A DNA stretch of 64,000 bases from Pseudonocardia sp. HH130630-07 (GTDB taxonomy: Bacteria > Actinomycetota > Actinomycetes > Mycobacteriales > Pseudonocardiaceae): positions 3,038,001 to 3,102,000 of the forward strand of contig NZ_CP013854.1 of NCBI RefSeq assembly GCF_001698125.1, in the 5' to 3' direction. Of this stretch, positions 51,010 to 64,000 are shown piece after piece (position 1 is the stretch's first letter; each line of letters starts with the position of its first letter). A model generated the notes under the pieces. The model was not told where the DNA came from and made no database searches. It saw only the letters and a program-made list of their open reading frames with translations. The position numbers and the translations under genes were made by a program.

Positions 51010-52415
51010 TGGGCTCGTGGGCCAACGACCGGCGCCAGATCCAGCTCGGCGCGCTCGTGGCGGTGGCCGCGGTGCTGGCGGCGAGCGCGGTCTGGCTGAT
51101 CGGCTCCGGCGGCGGGCGCCCGGTGACCGCCTACTTCACCAGCGCGGCGGCCTTGTTCCAGGACAACGACGTGCGGGTACTCGGCGTGCCGGTCGGCAAG
51201 ATCGACCGGATCACGCCGGAGGGCGACCGGGTCCGGGTCGACATGACGATCACCGACGACGACGTCCGGCTCCCGTCCGACGTCAAGGCCGCCGTGGTCT
51301 CGCCCAGCCTGGTCACCGGGCGCTACGTCCAGCTCACCCCGGTCTACACCGGCGGCCCGGAGTGGAACGGCGAGCCGATCCCGCTGGAGCGCACCGCGTT
51401 CCCGCTCGGCGTCGACGACCTCACCCGGACCGCGACCGAGCTGTCCCGGGCGCTCGGCCCGCAGGGGGCGAACGCGAACGGGGCGCTGAACGACGTCCTC
51501 GACGTCACCGCGCGCAACCTGGACGGCAACGGCCGGGCGCTCAACGACACGGTCCGCAACCTCGGCGGCCTCTCGGCCACCCTCAACGGGTCCAGTGAGG
51601 ACCTCTTCGGCACCGTGACCGAGCTGCAGAAGTTCACCTCCACGCTGCGCGAGAACGACCCGGGGGTGCGCGAGCTGAACGCCAAGCTCGCCGACGTCAC
51701 CGGGTTCCTGGCCGGGCAGCGCGGCGAGCTGGGCGGGGCGCTGAACGAGCTGTCCTTCGCACTCGGCGAGGTCGCGACGTTCGTGCAGGACAACCGGGGT
51801 GCGCTCAACTCCAACGTGGACAAGCTGGCGAACGTGTCCCAGGAGATCGTCGACCACCAGCGGGCGCTGGCCGAGGTCGCCGACACCGCGCCCGCGGCGC
51901 TGGGCAACCTGACCAACATCTACAACGGCTCGTCGGAGACCCTGGACACCCGGGCGAACATCAACGAGCTGGCCTACCCGCTGCCGGTGGCGCTCTGCGA
52001 GATCCTGCGACGTTCGGCGACCCCGCTCCCGGTGGACGGCCCGGCGGCCGGCACGGGCGCGCTCTGCGACGGGCTGCGCCCGGTGCTCGACGGCGCGGTC
52101 CCGCTGCCCACCCCGCAGGAGGTCATCACCCAGCTGCAGCAGGGGGTGTCGCCGTCGTCCCCGCTGCCGCCGCAGCTGCTGCCCGGCTCACCGCTGTCGC
52201 TGACCGATCCCGGGTCGCAGCTGCGCGACCCGCAGGCCCCGGCCCCGCCGCCCGGCCCGCAGCCGGACCCGGCGGCCCCGCCGGCGCCCGCTCCCGGCCC
52301 GGCCGCCACGCCGACACCGGTGCCCGACGAGCCGGACGCCACCGAGGAGCCGGACGGCTCCGGTGACTCCCGGGACGGCGGCCTGTTCGGCGGACTCCTC
52401 GGAGGTGGCTCGTGA
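51009..52415 (+). CDS. mceD: Mce family protein D
   Basis: A 468-residue Mce protein: one N-terminal helix (LVAVAAVLAASAVWLIG), MCE domain AALFQDNDVRVLGVPVGKID, helical stalk and a Pro-rich tail with Gly-rich end GGLLGGGS. Stop overlaps mceE (GTGA). Confidence 0.93.
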   Translation: MGSWANDRRQIQLGALVAVAAVLAASAVWLIGSGGGRPVTAYFTSAAALFQDNDVRVLGVPVGKIDRITPEGDRVRVDMTITDDDVRLPSDVKAAVVSPSLVTGRYVQLTPVYTGGPEWNGEPIPLERTAFPLGVDDLTRTATELSRALGPQGANANGALNDVLDVTARNLDGNGRALNDTVRNLGGLSATLNGSSEDLFGTVTELQKFTSTLRENDPGVRELNAKLADVTGFLAGQRGELGGALNELSFALGEVATFVQDNRGALNSNVDKLANVSQEIVDHQRALAEVADTAPAALGNLTNIYNGSSETLDTRANINELAYPLPVALCEILRRSATPLPVDGPAAGTGALCDGLRPVLDGAVPLPTPQEVITQLQQGVSPSSPLPPQLLPGSPLSLTDPGSQLRDPQAPAPPPGPQPDPAAPPAPAPGPAATPTPVPDEPDATEEPDGSGDSRDGGLFGGLLGGGS

Positions 52416-53716
52416 GCGGCCGTACCGCGCGGGTCGCCGCGCTGCTGACCGCGGCCGCGGTCGGTGCGAGCGGCTGCGGGGTGATCAGCGGCGGGCTGCG
52501 CGGGGTACCGCTGCCCGGCGGTGCGAACCTCGGCGAGGACCCCTACCAGGTCCAGATCGCCTTCGGAGACGTCGTCGACCTCGTCCCGCAGTCCCTGGTG
52601 CGCTACGGCGACGTCCCGGTCGGCGCGGTGCAGCGGGTCGAGGTCGAGCCGGGCACCTGGAACGCGCTTGTGACGATCGACGTCAACCGCGACGTCGAGC
52701 TGCCGGCGAACTCCACCGCGCGGGTGCGGACGACCTCGCTGCTCGGTGAGAAGTTCGTGTCGCTGGACCGGCCCGCCGGCCCGGCGGAGGGCTCGCTCGC
52801 CGCGGCCGGCCGGATCCCGGTCGCCGCGACCGGCCGGGCCGCGGAGGTCGAGGAGGTGCTCGGCGCGCTGTCGATGCTGCTCAACGGCGGCGGCGTGGCA
52901 CAGATCCGGACGATCTCCACCGAGCTGAACAACGCGCTCTCCGGCCGCGAGCCCGAGGTGCGCGCCCTGCTGGACAACCTCGACCGGCTGGTCGGCTCGC
53001 TCGACGACAGCAAGGACGACATCAACCGCGCCCTGGACAGCCTGGACCGGCTGTCGGCGACGCTCGCGGCGCGGCGCCCGCAGATCAGCAACGCGCTGCA
53101 GAACATCAGCCCCGGGCTGCGCGAGCTGGAGGCCCAGCGGACCCAGCTGGTCGGGATGCTGCAGGCGCTGGACCGGCTCTCCGGGGTCGCGACGAACGTC
53201 GTCAACCGGTCCCGCGACGACCTGCTCGCCGACCTGGAGGCGCTGCGCCCGGTGCTGCGCAACCTCGCCGACTCCGGGCAGGACCTGCCGCAGTCGCTGG
53301 AGCTGCTGCTGACCATCCCGTTCACCGACGCGGCCACCGACGCCGTCGCCGGGGACTACGCGAACCTCTACGTGACCGTCGACGCCGACCTCGGCAGCAT
53401 CCTGGACAACATCCTGCGGAGCCGCCAGCTCGGCCTGCCGCTGCCGCTGGAGCAGCTCCAGGCCCTGCCGCCGACCGCGCAGCTGCTGACGCCGCTGCTC
53501 GGTGGCGAGGCCCCGCCGGTCCCGCAGGCGCCCGGTGTGCCCCGGCTGCCGCTGCTCGGGCCGGAGCAGGAGACCCCCGCCCCGGCCGCACCGCCCGCCG
53601 AACCGGGGGCCCCGGCCCCGGCTACCGGGGCGACCCCGACCCCGACGCCCACCCCGGAGCCCCGTGACTCCGGCGGGGACGGGCTGCTCGGCGGTCTCTT
53701 CGGAGGTGGATCGTGA
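52412..53716 (+). CDS. mceE: Mce family lipoprotein E (LprK-like)
   Basis: A 434-residue Mce protein with a lipobox VGASGC: the mature protein is probably acylated at Cys23. MCE domain FGDVVDLVPQSLVRYGDVPV. The Pro-rich tail has a GGLFGGGS end like MceD. GTG at 52412. Confidence 0.93.
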   Translation: MSGRTARVAALLTAAAVGASGCGVISGGLRGVPLPGGANLGEDPYQVQIAFGDVVDLVPQSLVRYGDVPVGAVQRVEVEPGTWNALVTIDVNRDVELPANSTARVRTTSLLGEKFVSLDRPAGPAEGSLAAAGRIPVAATGRAAEVEEVLGALSMLLNGGGVAQIRTISTELNNALSGREPEVRALLDNLDRLVGSLDDSKDDINRALDSLDRLSATLAARRPQISNALQNISPGLRELEAQRTQLVGMLQALDRLSGVATNVVNRSRDDLLADLEALRPVLRNLADSGQDLPQSLELLLTIPFTDAATDAVAGDYANLYVTVDADLGSILDNILRSRQLGLPLPLEQLQALPPTAQLLTPLLGGEAPPVPQAPGVPRLPLLGPEQETPAPAAPPAEPGAPAPATGATPTPTPTPEPRDSGGDGLLGGLFGGGS

Positions 53717-54999
53717 TCACCAGGACCGTCCGCTGGCAGCTGGTGGCGCTGGCGCTCGTGACCATCGTCGGCGTCGGCTACGCCGGGTTCCGCTACGCCG
53801 GGCTGGACCGGCTGTTCGGGGCCACGACGTACCCGGTGACCATCCAGATGGCCGACTCCGGCGGCATCTTCACCGGTGCCGACGTCACCTACCGCGGGAC
53901 CAGCGTCGGGCGGGTCGGCCCGCTGTCGCTGACCGACGCGGGGATCGACGTCCAGCTCGACATCTCCAACGACGCACCGGAGATCCCGGCCGACGCCCGC
54001 GCCGTCGTCGGGAACCTGTCGCCGATCGGTGAGCAGTTCGTGGACCTGCAGCCGGTCGCCGACGGCGGCCCGGTGCTCGCCGCCGGCACGGTCATCCCGC
54101 AGGAGCGCACCCAGGCCCCGGTGGGGATCAACACCTTCCTGACCGAGCTGGACCAGCTGGTCTCCACGGTGCCGAAGGACTCGCTGCGCACCGTGGTCTC
54201 CGAGCTGGGTCAGGGCTTCGAGGGGACGGCCCAGCCGCTGCAGCAGCTGCTCGACACCACCGGGCAGTTCACCACCGCGGCGACCGAGGCGTTGCCGCAG
54301 ACGACGGCGCTGATCGCCGACGCCCGCCCGGTGCTGACCACGCAGAACGAGGTCGCCCCGCAGTTCCAGGAGTTCAGCCGGGGCCTGCGCGAGGTCGCCG
54401 AGCAGCTGCGCGAGTCCGACCCGGACCTGCGCCGCATCATCGACGACGGCCCCCGCGCCGGCGACGAGCTCCGCGCGCTGGTCCGGGAGAGCGGGCCCGG
54501 CCTCGGCGAGTCGGTCGCGAACCTGCGCACGGTCAGCGAGCTGCTGGAGCCGCGCCAGGCCGGGCTCCGGCAGATCCTGGTGACCTACCCGGGCCTGGTG
54601 GCGGTGGCGCCCAAGGTGGTGCCCGGTGACGGCACCGCGCACCTCGGGCTGGTCGTCAACTTCTTCGACCCGCCGGCCTGCGCGCGGGGCTACGAGGGCA
54701 CCGACAACCGCGGCGGCCTCGACGTCACCGAGGTCCCGGTGAACGCGAACGCCCGCTGCGCCGAGCCCCCCGGCAGCCCGACGAACGTGCGCGGTATGCA
54801 GAATGTCGACCGGCCCCAGCCGCTGGACGTGCCGGACTACTCGGGCAACTCCGGGTACGCCGGCCCGCCGCCGGGGGAGGGGGACACCGACGGTGGTCCC
54901 GGGACCCGGCCCAACGCCGGTTCGCTCGGCGACGACCGCGCCCAGCGCGTCGGCTCGCCGTTCGTCACCGACGCCGCCCAGATCCTGCTGGGCGGGTGA
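53713..54999 (+). CDS. mceF: Mce family protein F
   Basis: A 428-residue Mce protein: one N-terminal helix (LVALALVTIVGVGYAGFR), MCE domain MADSGGIFTGADVTYRGTSV, helical stalk. Last of the six. GTG start overlaps the mceE stop. An intergenic gap of 144 bases follows. Confidence 0.93.
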   Translation: MITRTVRWQLVALALVTIVGVGYAGFRYAGLDRLFGATTYPVTIQMADSGGIFTGADVTYRGTSVGRVGPLSLTDAGIDVQLDISNDAPEIPADARAVVGNLSPIGEQFVDLQPVADGGPVLAAGTVIPQERTQAPVGINTFLTELDQLVSTVPKDSLRTVVSELGQGFEGTAQPLQQLLDTTGQFTTAATEALPQTTALIADARPVLTTQNEVAPQFQEFSRGLREVAEQLRESDPDLRRIIDDGPRAGDELRALVRESGPGLGESVANLRTVSELLEPRQAGLRQILVTYPGLVAVAPKVVPGDGTAHLGLVVNFFDPPACARGYEGTDNRGGLDVTEVPVNANARCAEPPGSPTNVRGMQNVDRPQPLDVPDYSGNSGYAGPPPGEGDTDGGPGTRPNAGSLGDDRAQRVGSPFVTDAAQILLGG

Positions 55000-55143
55000 G
55001 CCCCGTGACCCTGCCCGGCACCACGTCCGCGGGTACCGCGACGGCCCATCGGGGCGGCGCGGTTCCCCGGACGGTCCCCCGGTCGCCGATGCGCGGCCAC
55101 CGAGCGGCTGTGCGCCCCGCAGCCGGGAGGAGGAACGCTCCCC

Positions 55144-55719
55144 ATGAGCACTGATCTCACCGACCGCCCCGACGTCACCGACACCGCCGAGGACCCGGCC
55201 GGGCCGGAGCCGGGCGTCGCCGCCCGGATCCTGCCGGTGGCCGCGGTCGTCGCCGCGGTGCTGGCGCTGGTGTTCGGCGCGCTGTGGCTGTTCGCGCTGA
55301 ACAGCGACCCGGTACGGGTCGCCGAGGCCCGCGACGACGTCCTGCGGGACGCCCGCCAGGCCGTCGTCAACCTCAACACCCTCGACCACGACGACGCCCA
55401 GAAGGGGCTGGACCTCTGGATCCAGTCGTCGTCGGGCTCGGTGCGCGACGAGTTCGAGAAGAACCGCGACGCCTACGCCCGGCTGGTGACCCAGCAGCGC
55501 CGGACCACCGCCGCGACGGTCGCCGACGCCGCCGTCGCCGAGGTCGACCCGCGGGCGGGGACCGCCCGCGTGCTGGCCGGTGTCGACGTGACCGTCACCC
55601 CGGAGGGTGCCGAGCCGACGGTGACCCGCCAGCGGATCGAGCTCGGCATGGTCGAGACGCCGGACGGCTGGAAGGTCGACGCGCTGGAGCCGCTGACGAC
55701 CCCCGGCTCCGGCGGCTGA
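55144..55719 (+). CDS. Mce-associated membrane protein (Mam-like)
   Basis: A 191-residue single-pass protein: disordered acidic N terminus, one helix (LPVAAVVAAVLALVFGALWL) and an NTF2-like domain AEARDDVLRDARQAVVNLNT. Such Mam proteins stabilise the Mce complex. ATG behind GGGAGGAGG. Not overlapping mceF, so it may have its own promoter or expression by read-through. Confidence 0.88.
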   Translation: MSTDLTDRPDVTDTAEDPAGPEPGVAARILPVAAVVAAVLALVFGALWLFALNSDPVRVAEARDDVLRDARQAVVNLNTLDHDDAQKGLDLWIQSSSGSVRDEFEKNRDAYARLVTQQRRTTAATVADAAVAEVDPRAGTARVLAGVDVTVTPEGAEPTVTRQRIELGMVETPDGWKVDALEPLTTPGSGG

Positions 55720-55768
55720 CCCGCACCCACCGCCCGTTCCCAGGTCGACCACCCCAGGAGGTCACCGC

Positions 55769-56743
55769 ATGTCCACCTCGCGCCGCCGCCCCACGGGCGG
55801 CATCCGCAGGCCCCAGGTCGCCGGTCGCCCCCGGCCCGGACGGGGCGAGAACGAGACCGGGCCGGACGAGCCCGGGACCCGGCCCGGCGGCGTCGCGCTC
55901 GACGACCGCACCGGTGCCCCGTTCACCCCGCCCGCCCCCGGTGACCCGGATCCCGCCGGGGCCGCCCCGGACGCGGGCCCCGCACCCGGTGCGGGCCGGA
56001 CCGACCGGGCCGGCCGGACGCTCGCCGGGGACGCGCCGGAGGGCGGGCGCGGACCGGGACGGCCGGCCGGTCCCGACGCTCCCGGGCGCCCGGACGACCC
56101 CGCGGGCTCCGCGGGCACCGGACCCGACGAGGGATCCGCCGCCGACGGCGGGACCGGCCGGGCCGCAGGGCCCGAGGCCGCCGGCCGCCCGGCCGGTGCC
56201 GCCCGCGGGCCCCGGCTGCCCGCCGCCCCGCGGTCCCGCCGGGCGACCGTGCTGCTGCTCGTGGCGACCGTGCTGCTGACGACGGCCGCGGCCTTCTTCG
56301 GCGTGCAGTGGTACCGGACCGAGTACACCGGCTCCGCCGCGAACAGCGCGCTCGCCGACGTCGGCGCCACCGCCGAGGTGAGCCGGCAGGTGGGCGAGGC
56401 CGTCACCCGCGTCTACTCGTTCGACCACGCCCGCCTGCAGCAGGCCGAGGACGACGCCCGGGCCGTGATCACCCCGGCCTTCCAGCCGGAGTTCGAGCGG
56501 ATCTTCGGCAGCGTCCGGGAGCTGGCCCCGCAGCAGCAGGCGGTGGTGACCGCGACGATCCCGAAGTCGGCGGTCGCGAGCATCGACGGCGACCGGGCGA
56601 CCGTGTACGTCTTCGTGAACCAGGTGATCCGCCGCCAGGCCGACGGCGGTGCCCCGCAGGAGGGCGCCGCGGCGGCCCGGCTGCGGGTGGACGCCGAGCT
56701 CGTCGACGGCGGCTGGAAGATCGCCGCCATGACCCCGGCCTGA
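55769..56743 (+). CDS. Mce-associated membrane protein with long disordered N terminus
   Basis: A 324-residue protein. About 160 residues are Pro/Gly/Ala/Asp-rich and disordered, then comes one helix ([20 protein letters not shown]) and a Mam/NTF2-like domain ([20 protein letters not shown] ... [12 protein letters not shown]). It resembles the second Mam protein of mycobacterial mce operons. ATG behind AGGAGG. Last gene before the L10 leader. Confidence 0.85.
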   Translation: MSTSRRRPTGGIRRPQVAGRPRPGRGENETGPDEPGTRPGGVALDDRTGAPFTPPAPGDPDPAGAAPDAGPAPGAGRTDRAGRTLAGDAPEGGRGPGRPAGPDAPGRPDDPAGSAGTGPDEGSAADGGTGRAAGPEAAGRPAGAARGPRLPAAPRSRRATVLLLVATVLLTTAAAFFGVQWYRTEYTGSAANSALADVGATAEVSRQVGEAVTRVYSFDHARLQQAEDDARAVITPAFQPEFERIFGSVRELAPQQQAVVTATIPKSAVASIDGDRATVYVFVNQVIRRQADGGAPQEGAAAARLRVDAELVDGGWKIAAMTPA

Positions 56744-56815
56744 CCCGGGCCCGGGTGCCCCGGACCCCCGGCGACGGGCGGGCCGGGGCGCCCGGGTACT
56801 GTCGTCGTCGATCCA

Positions 56816-57050
56816 CCGAAGACCGCAGGTCCGTGTCCGGGTTCCCCGGCCACCGAAGGTCCCGGGAACACCGGGCGGCCCGCGCAGGAGGACGAGGCGA
56901 ATCCGGGCGCTCGGCGCCCGCCGGTACTTTTCCCGCCCCGTGCCCTGCGCACGGGGCGTTCGTCGTTCTCCCGGGGGCCGTCGGCCCCGAGGGCGGTACC
57001 TGCGCAGCGCGGTGGCACTGCACGGACCAACCACCCGAGAGGAGGGCAGC
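56816..57050 (+). ncRNA. L10 leader (rplJL autoregulatory RNA) and rplJ 5' UTR
   Basis: The leader contains CCGAAGACCGCAGGT followed by hairpin segments and GCGCAGGAGG, the pattern of the L10 leader that binds the L10(L12)4 complex. A further stem at 56934-56943 / 56949-56958 (CGCCCCGTGC / GCACGGGGCG) lies downstream. It couples synthesis of L10/L12 to their own free level. Exact boundaries are not determined. Confidence 0.6.
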
Positions 57051-57051
57051 G

Positions 57052-57615
57052 ATGGCAGCACCCGACAAGGTCGCGGCGGTCGAGGAGATCACCAACCGCT
57101 TCCGCGAGTCGAACGCCTCGGTCGTCACCGAGTACCGCGGGCTCAGCGTCGCCAAGCTGACCCAGCTGCGCCGGGACCTGGGGTCGGACGCGAACTTCCG
57201 CGTCGCGAAGAACACCCTGGTCAAGCGCGCGGCCGCGGACGCCGGGATCGAGGGTCTCGACGACCTGTTCGCCGGGCCGACCGCGATCACGTTCGTCCAG
57301 GGCGAAGCCGTCGACGCCGCCAAGGCGCTGAAGAAGTTCGCCAAGGACAACCCCGGCCTGGAGATCAAGGGCGGGTACATGGACGGGCGCGCCCTGTCCG
57401 TCGCCGAGATCGAGCAGCTCGCGGACCTCGAGTCCCGCGAGGTGCTGCTGGCCAAGCTGGCCGGCGCGATGAAGGCGAACATGTCGAAGGCCGCTTCGCT
57501 GTTCAGCCAGCCGGCCTCGCAGGTTGCCCGGCTCGCCCAGGCGCTCGCCGACAAGAAGGCCGACGGTGGCGAGTCCGCCCCGGCCGCGGCCGACGGCGAC
57601 TCCGCCGAGAGCTGA
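57052..57615 (+). CDS. rplJ: Ribosomal protein L10
   Basis: A 187-residue L10 ([20 protein letters not shown] ... [20 protein letters not shown]), which anchors L7/L12 dimers to the stalk. ATG behind GGAGGGCAGCG. Acidic, Ala-rich tail typical of actinobacteria. Confidence 0.98.
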   Translation: MAAPDKVAAVEEITNRFRESNASVVTEYRGLSVAKLTQLRRDLGSDANFRVAKNTLVKRAAADAGIEGLDDLFAGPTAITFVQGEAVDAAKALKKFAKDNPGLEIKGGYMDGRALSVAEIEQLADLESREVLLAKLAGAMKANMSKAASLFSQPASQVARLAQALADKKADGGESAPAAADGDSAES

Positions 57616-57662
57616 TCACCACCCCCACCGAACGTCTTTCGTAAGAGAAAGGACCAGCCATC

Positions 57663-58049
57663 ATGGCGAAGCTGTCCAGCGACGACCTGCTCGACGCCTT
57701 CAAGGAGCTCACCCTCCTGGAGCTCTCGGACTTCGTGAAGAAGTTCGAGGAGACCTTCGACGTCACCGCCGCCGCCCCGGTCGCCGTCGCGGCCGCCGGC
57801 CCGGCCGGTGCCGCGGCCCCCGCCGAGGAGGAGAAGGACGAGTTCGACGTCGTCCTCGAGGGCGCCGGCGACAAGAAGATCCAGGTCATCAAGGTCGTCC
57901 GTGAGGTCGTCTCGGGCCTGGGCCTGAAGGAGGCCAAGGACCTCGTCGAGAGCGCGCCGAAGCCGCTGCTCGAGGGTGTCACCAAGGAGGCCGCCGAGGC
58001 CGCCAAGACCAAGCTCGAGGAGGCCGGCGCGAAGATCAGCCTCAAGTGA
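57663..58049 (+). CDS. rplL: Ribosomal protein L7/L12
   Basis: A 128-residue L7/L12: N-terminal dimer domain [20 protein letters not shown], Ala/Pro hinge, C-terminal [20 protein letters not shown] and [18 protein letters not shown], which binds translation GTPases. Terminator follows 16 bases on. Confidence 0.98.
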   Translation: MAKLSSDDLLDAFKELTLLELSDFVKKFEETFDVTAAAPVAVAAAGPAGAAAPAEEEKDEFDVVLEGAGDKKIQVIKVVREVVSGLGLKEAKDLVESAPKPLLEGVTKEAAEAAKTKLEEAGAKISLK

Positions 58050-58064
58050 TCTGAGCGACGCTCC

Positions 58065-58105
58065 GCGAAGGGGGCGGGACCCGTACCGGGTCCCGCCCCC
58101 TTCGC
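58065..58105 (+). terminator. Terminator after rplL
   Basis: GCGAAGGGGGCGGGACCC at 58065-58082 pairs perfectly with its complement at 58088-58105, loop GTACC. It separates rplJL from rpoBC, at least partly, as in many bacteria. Confidence 0.9.
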
Positions 58106-58328
58106 CGTTCTCCGGGGCCTCCGGGCCGTGGACCGCTCGTCCCGGTGCGTCCCCGACCGGGTGCCGATGCCGCCCGGAAACCGCTGCGTACGCCGGAGGA
58201 AGCCGGTTGCCGACCGGTCGTCCCCGACTTCCGACCGCTCATCGACGGACGGGGACTTGACTCGGTGAGCCCGGCAGGTCACTCTTGGGCAACGGTGGTT
58301 GCCTGGATGCTGGAATCGGCGACCTGTC

Positions 58329-58357
58329 TCGACAGCTGCGTTCGCAGCGTCTATAGT
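58329..58357 (+). promoter_or_regulatory. rpoBC promoter candidate with internal dyad
   Basis: TCGACA (58329-58334), a 17-base spacer and TATAGT (58352-58357) give a good SigA-type promoter, about 275 bases before rpoB. The spacer itself holds GCTGCG-TT-CGCAGC, a perfect 6-bp dyad suited to a regulator such as CarD-independent repressor binding or a supercoil-sensitive site. The leader up to 58631 has no other clear feature. Confidence 0.55.
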
Positions 58358-58631
58358 CATTGTTTGCGCTGTCTGCGTCCAGGCTCTGCGCGCTCGCCAC
58401 CGGGGAAAGCTTCGCCGACTGCACTGGTTCGTCCGGTGCTCCGCCGGAGTGGTCCGTCCTGGCGGGCGCGGGGAATCTGGAGCGCACGGCAGTGTCCGAC
58501 AACAGACGGCGTGCCACGTGGCCGGGCTGCCGGCTCGCGATCCGGGGGGACCCCGAACGGATCGAGGGAGACGGTAGCGCTCGCCACCGGTGCACGCCAG
58601 ACGAGAAGCGCAGTTCTCGGAAGGACGCATC

Positions 58632-64000
<5,369 letters not shown>

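Noticed and set aside
53368..55752. Long minus-strand ORF antisense to mceF
   Set aside because: Shadow of a high-GC gene with low-complexity composition.

Overview
The window is very GC-rich actinobacterial DNA, most likely from a Pseudonocardiaceae-type mycolate relative (Pseudonocardia or a close genus). I base this on high-GC codon use, GTG/TTG starts, the block tRNA-Thr / tRNA-Met / rpmG / hadA / hadB / tRNA-Trp / secE / nusG / rplK / rplA that mirrors the known mycobacterial gene order, a complete mce lipid-import operon, R2-like ligand-binding oxidase, NDMA-dependent alcohol dehydrogenase and a Zur-type set of cysteine-free ribosomal proteins. The genus is an inference from content and not from a database match.

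Layout. (1) 1-2840 is a visibly AT-richer patch that looks acquired. It carries a two-gene Pycsar-type anti-phage system (class III nucleotide cyclase plus DUF5706/PycTM-type membrane effector) followed by a PIN-like / possible endonuclease-like protein. (2) 2840-4175 is a scarred junction with direct repeats, an APH(6)-type kinase, a gene tail and a C-terminal scrap of a tyrosine recombinase abutting each other. (3) 4200-10340 holds yajQ, tRNA-Tyr, a GNAT enzyme, a tightly coupled P450 / terpene synthase / prenyl diphosphate synthase operon and a TauE-type transporter. (4) 10340-26300 is accessory metabolism and regulation: GNAT, 2H phosphoesterase, glyoxalase-like, SRPBCC with ArsR, a small secreted surface protein, a CocE-type hydrolase gene broken by a 163-bp miniature inverted-repeat element, a methyltransferase, a beta-lactamase-fold hydrolase, TenA, a P450 and a giant LuxR (LAL) regulator. 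(5) 26397-28839 is the zinc-starvation ribosomal cluster: L32 and a COG0523 protein run leftward, and L33, S18, L28 and S14 run rightward from one Zur-box-like site. (6) 28964-33302 holds the tRNAs, the zinc-type L33, HadA/HadB, SecE, NusG, L11 and L1.

(7) 33374-56743 interrupts the usual L1 to L10 order with about 23 kb of lipid/steroid-type functions: CoA transferase, SCP2-like proteins, quinone-oxidoreductase-like protein, TetR regulators, a two-component pair, NDMA-type alcohol dehydrogenase, R2lox, an MpaB-type oxygenase, a CYP124/125/142-like P450, and the full mce operon (MceG ATPase, two YrbE permeases, six Mce proteins, two Mce-associated proteins). Near-identical palindromes lie upstream of the TetR/SCP2-P450 divergon and of the mce operon, which suggests one TetR repressor controls both lipid import and the P450. 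(8) 56744-64000 returns to housekeeping: L10 leader, rplJ, rplL, rpoB and the first 603 codons of rpoC. The rifampicin-binding segment of RpoB has Asn in place of Ser531, His in place of Asn518 and Ala in place of Ser522 (E. coli numbering), which predicts natural rifamycin insensitivity.
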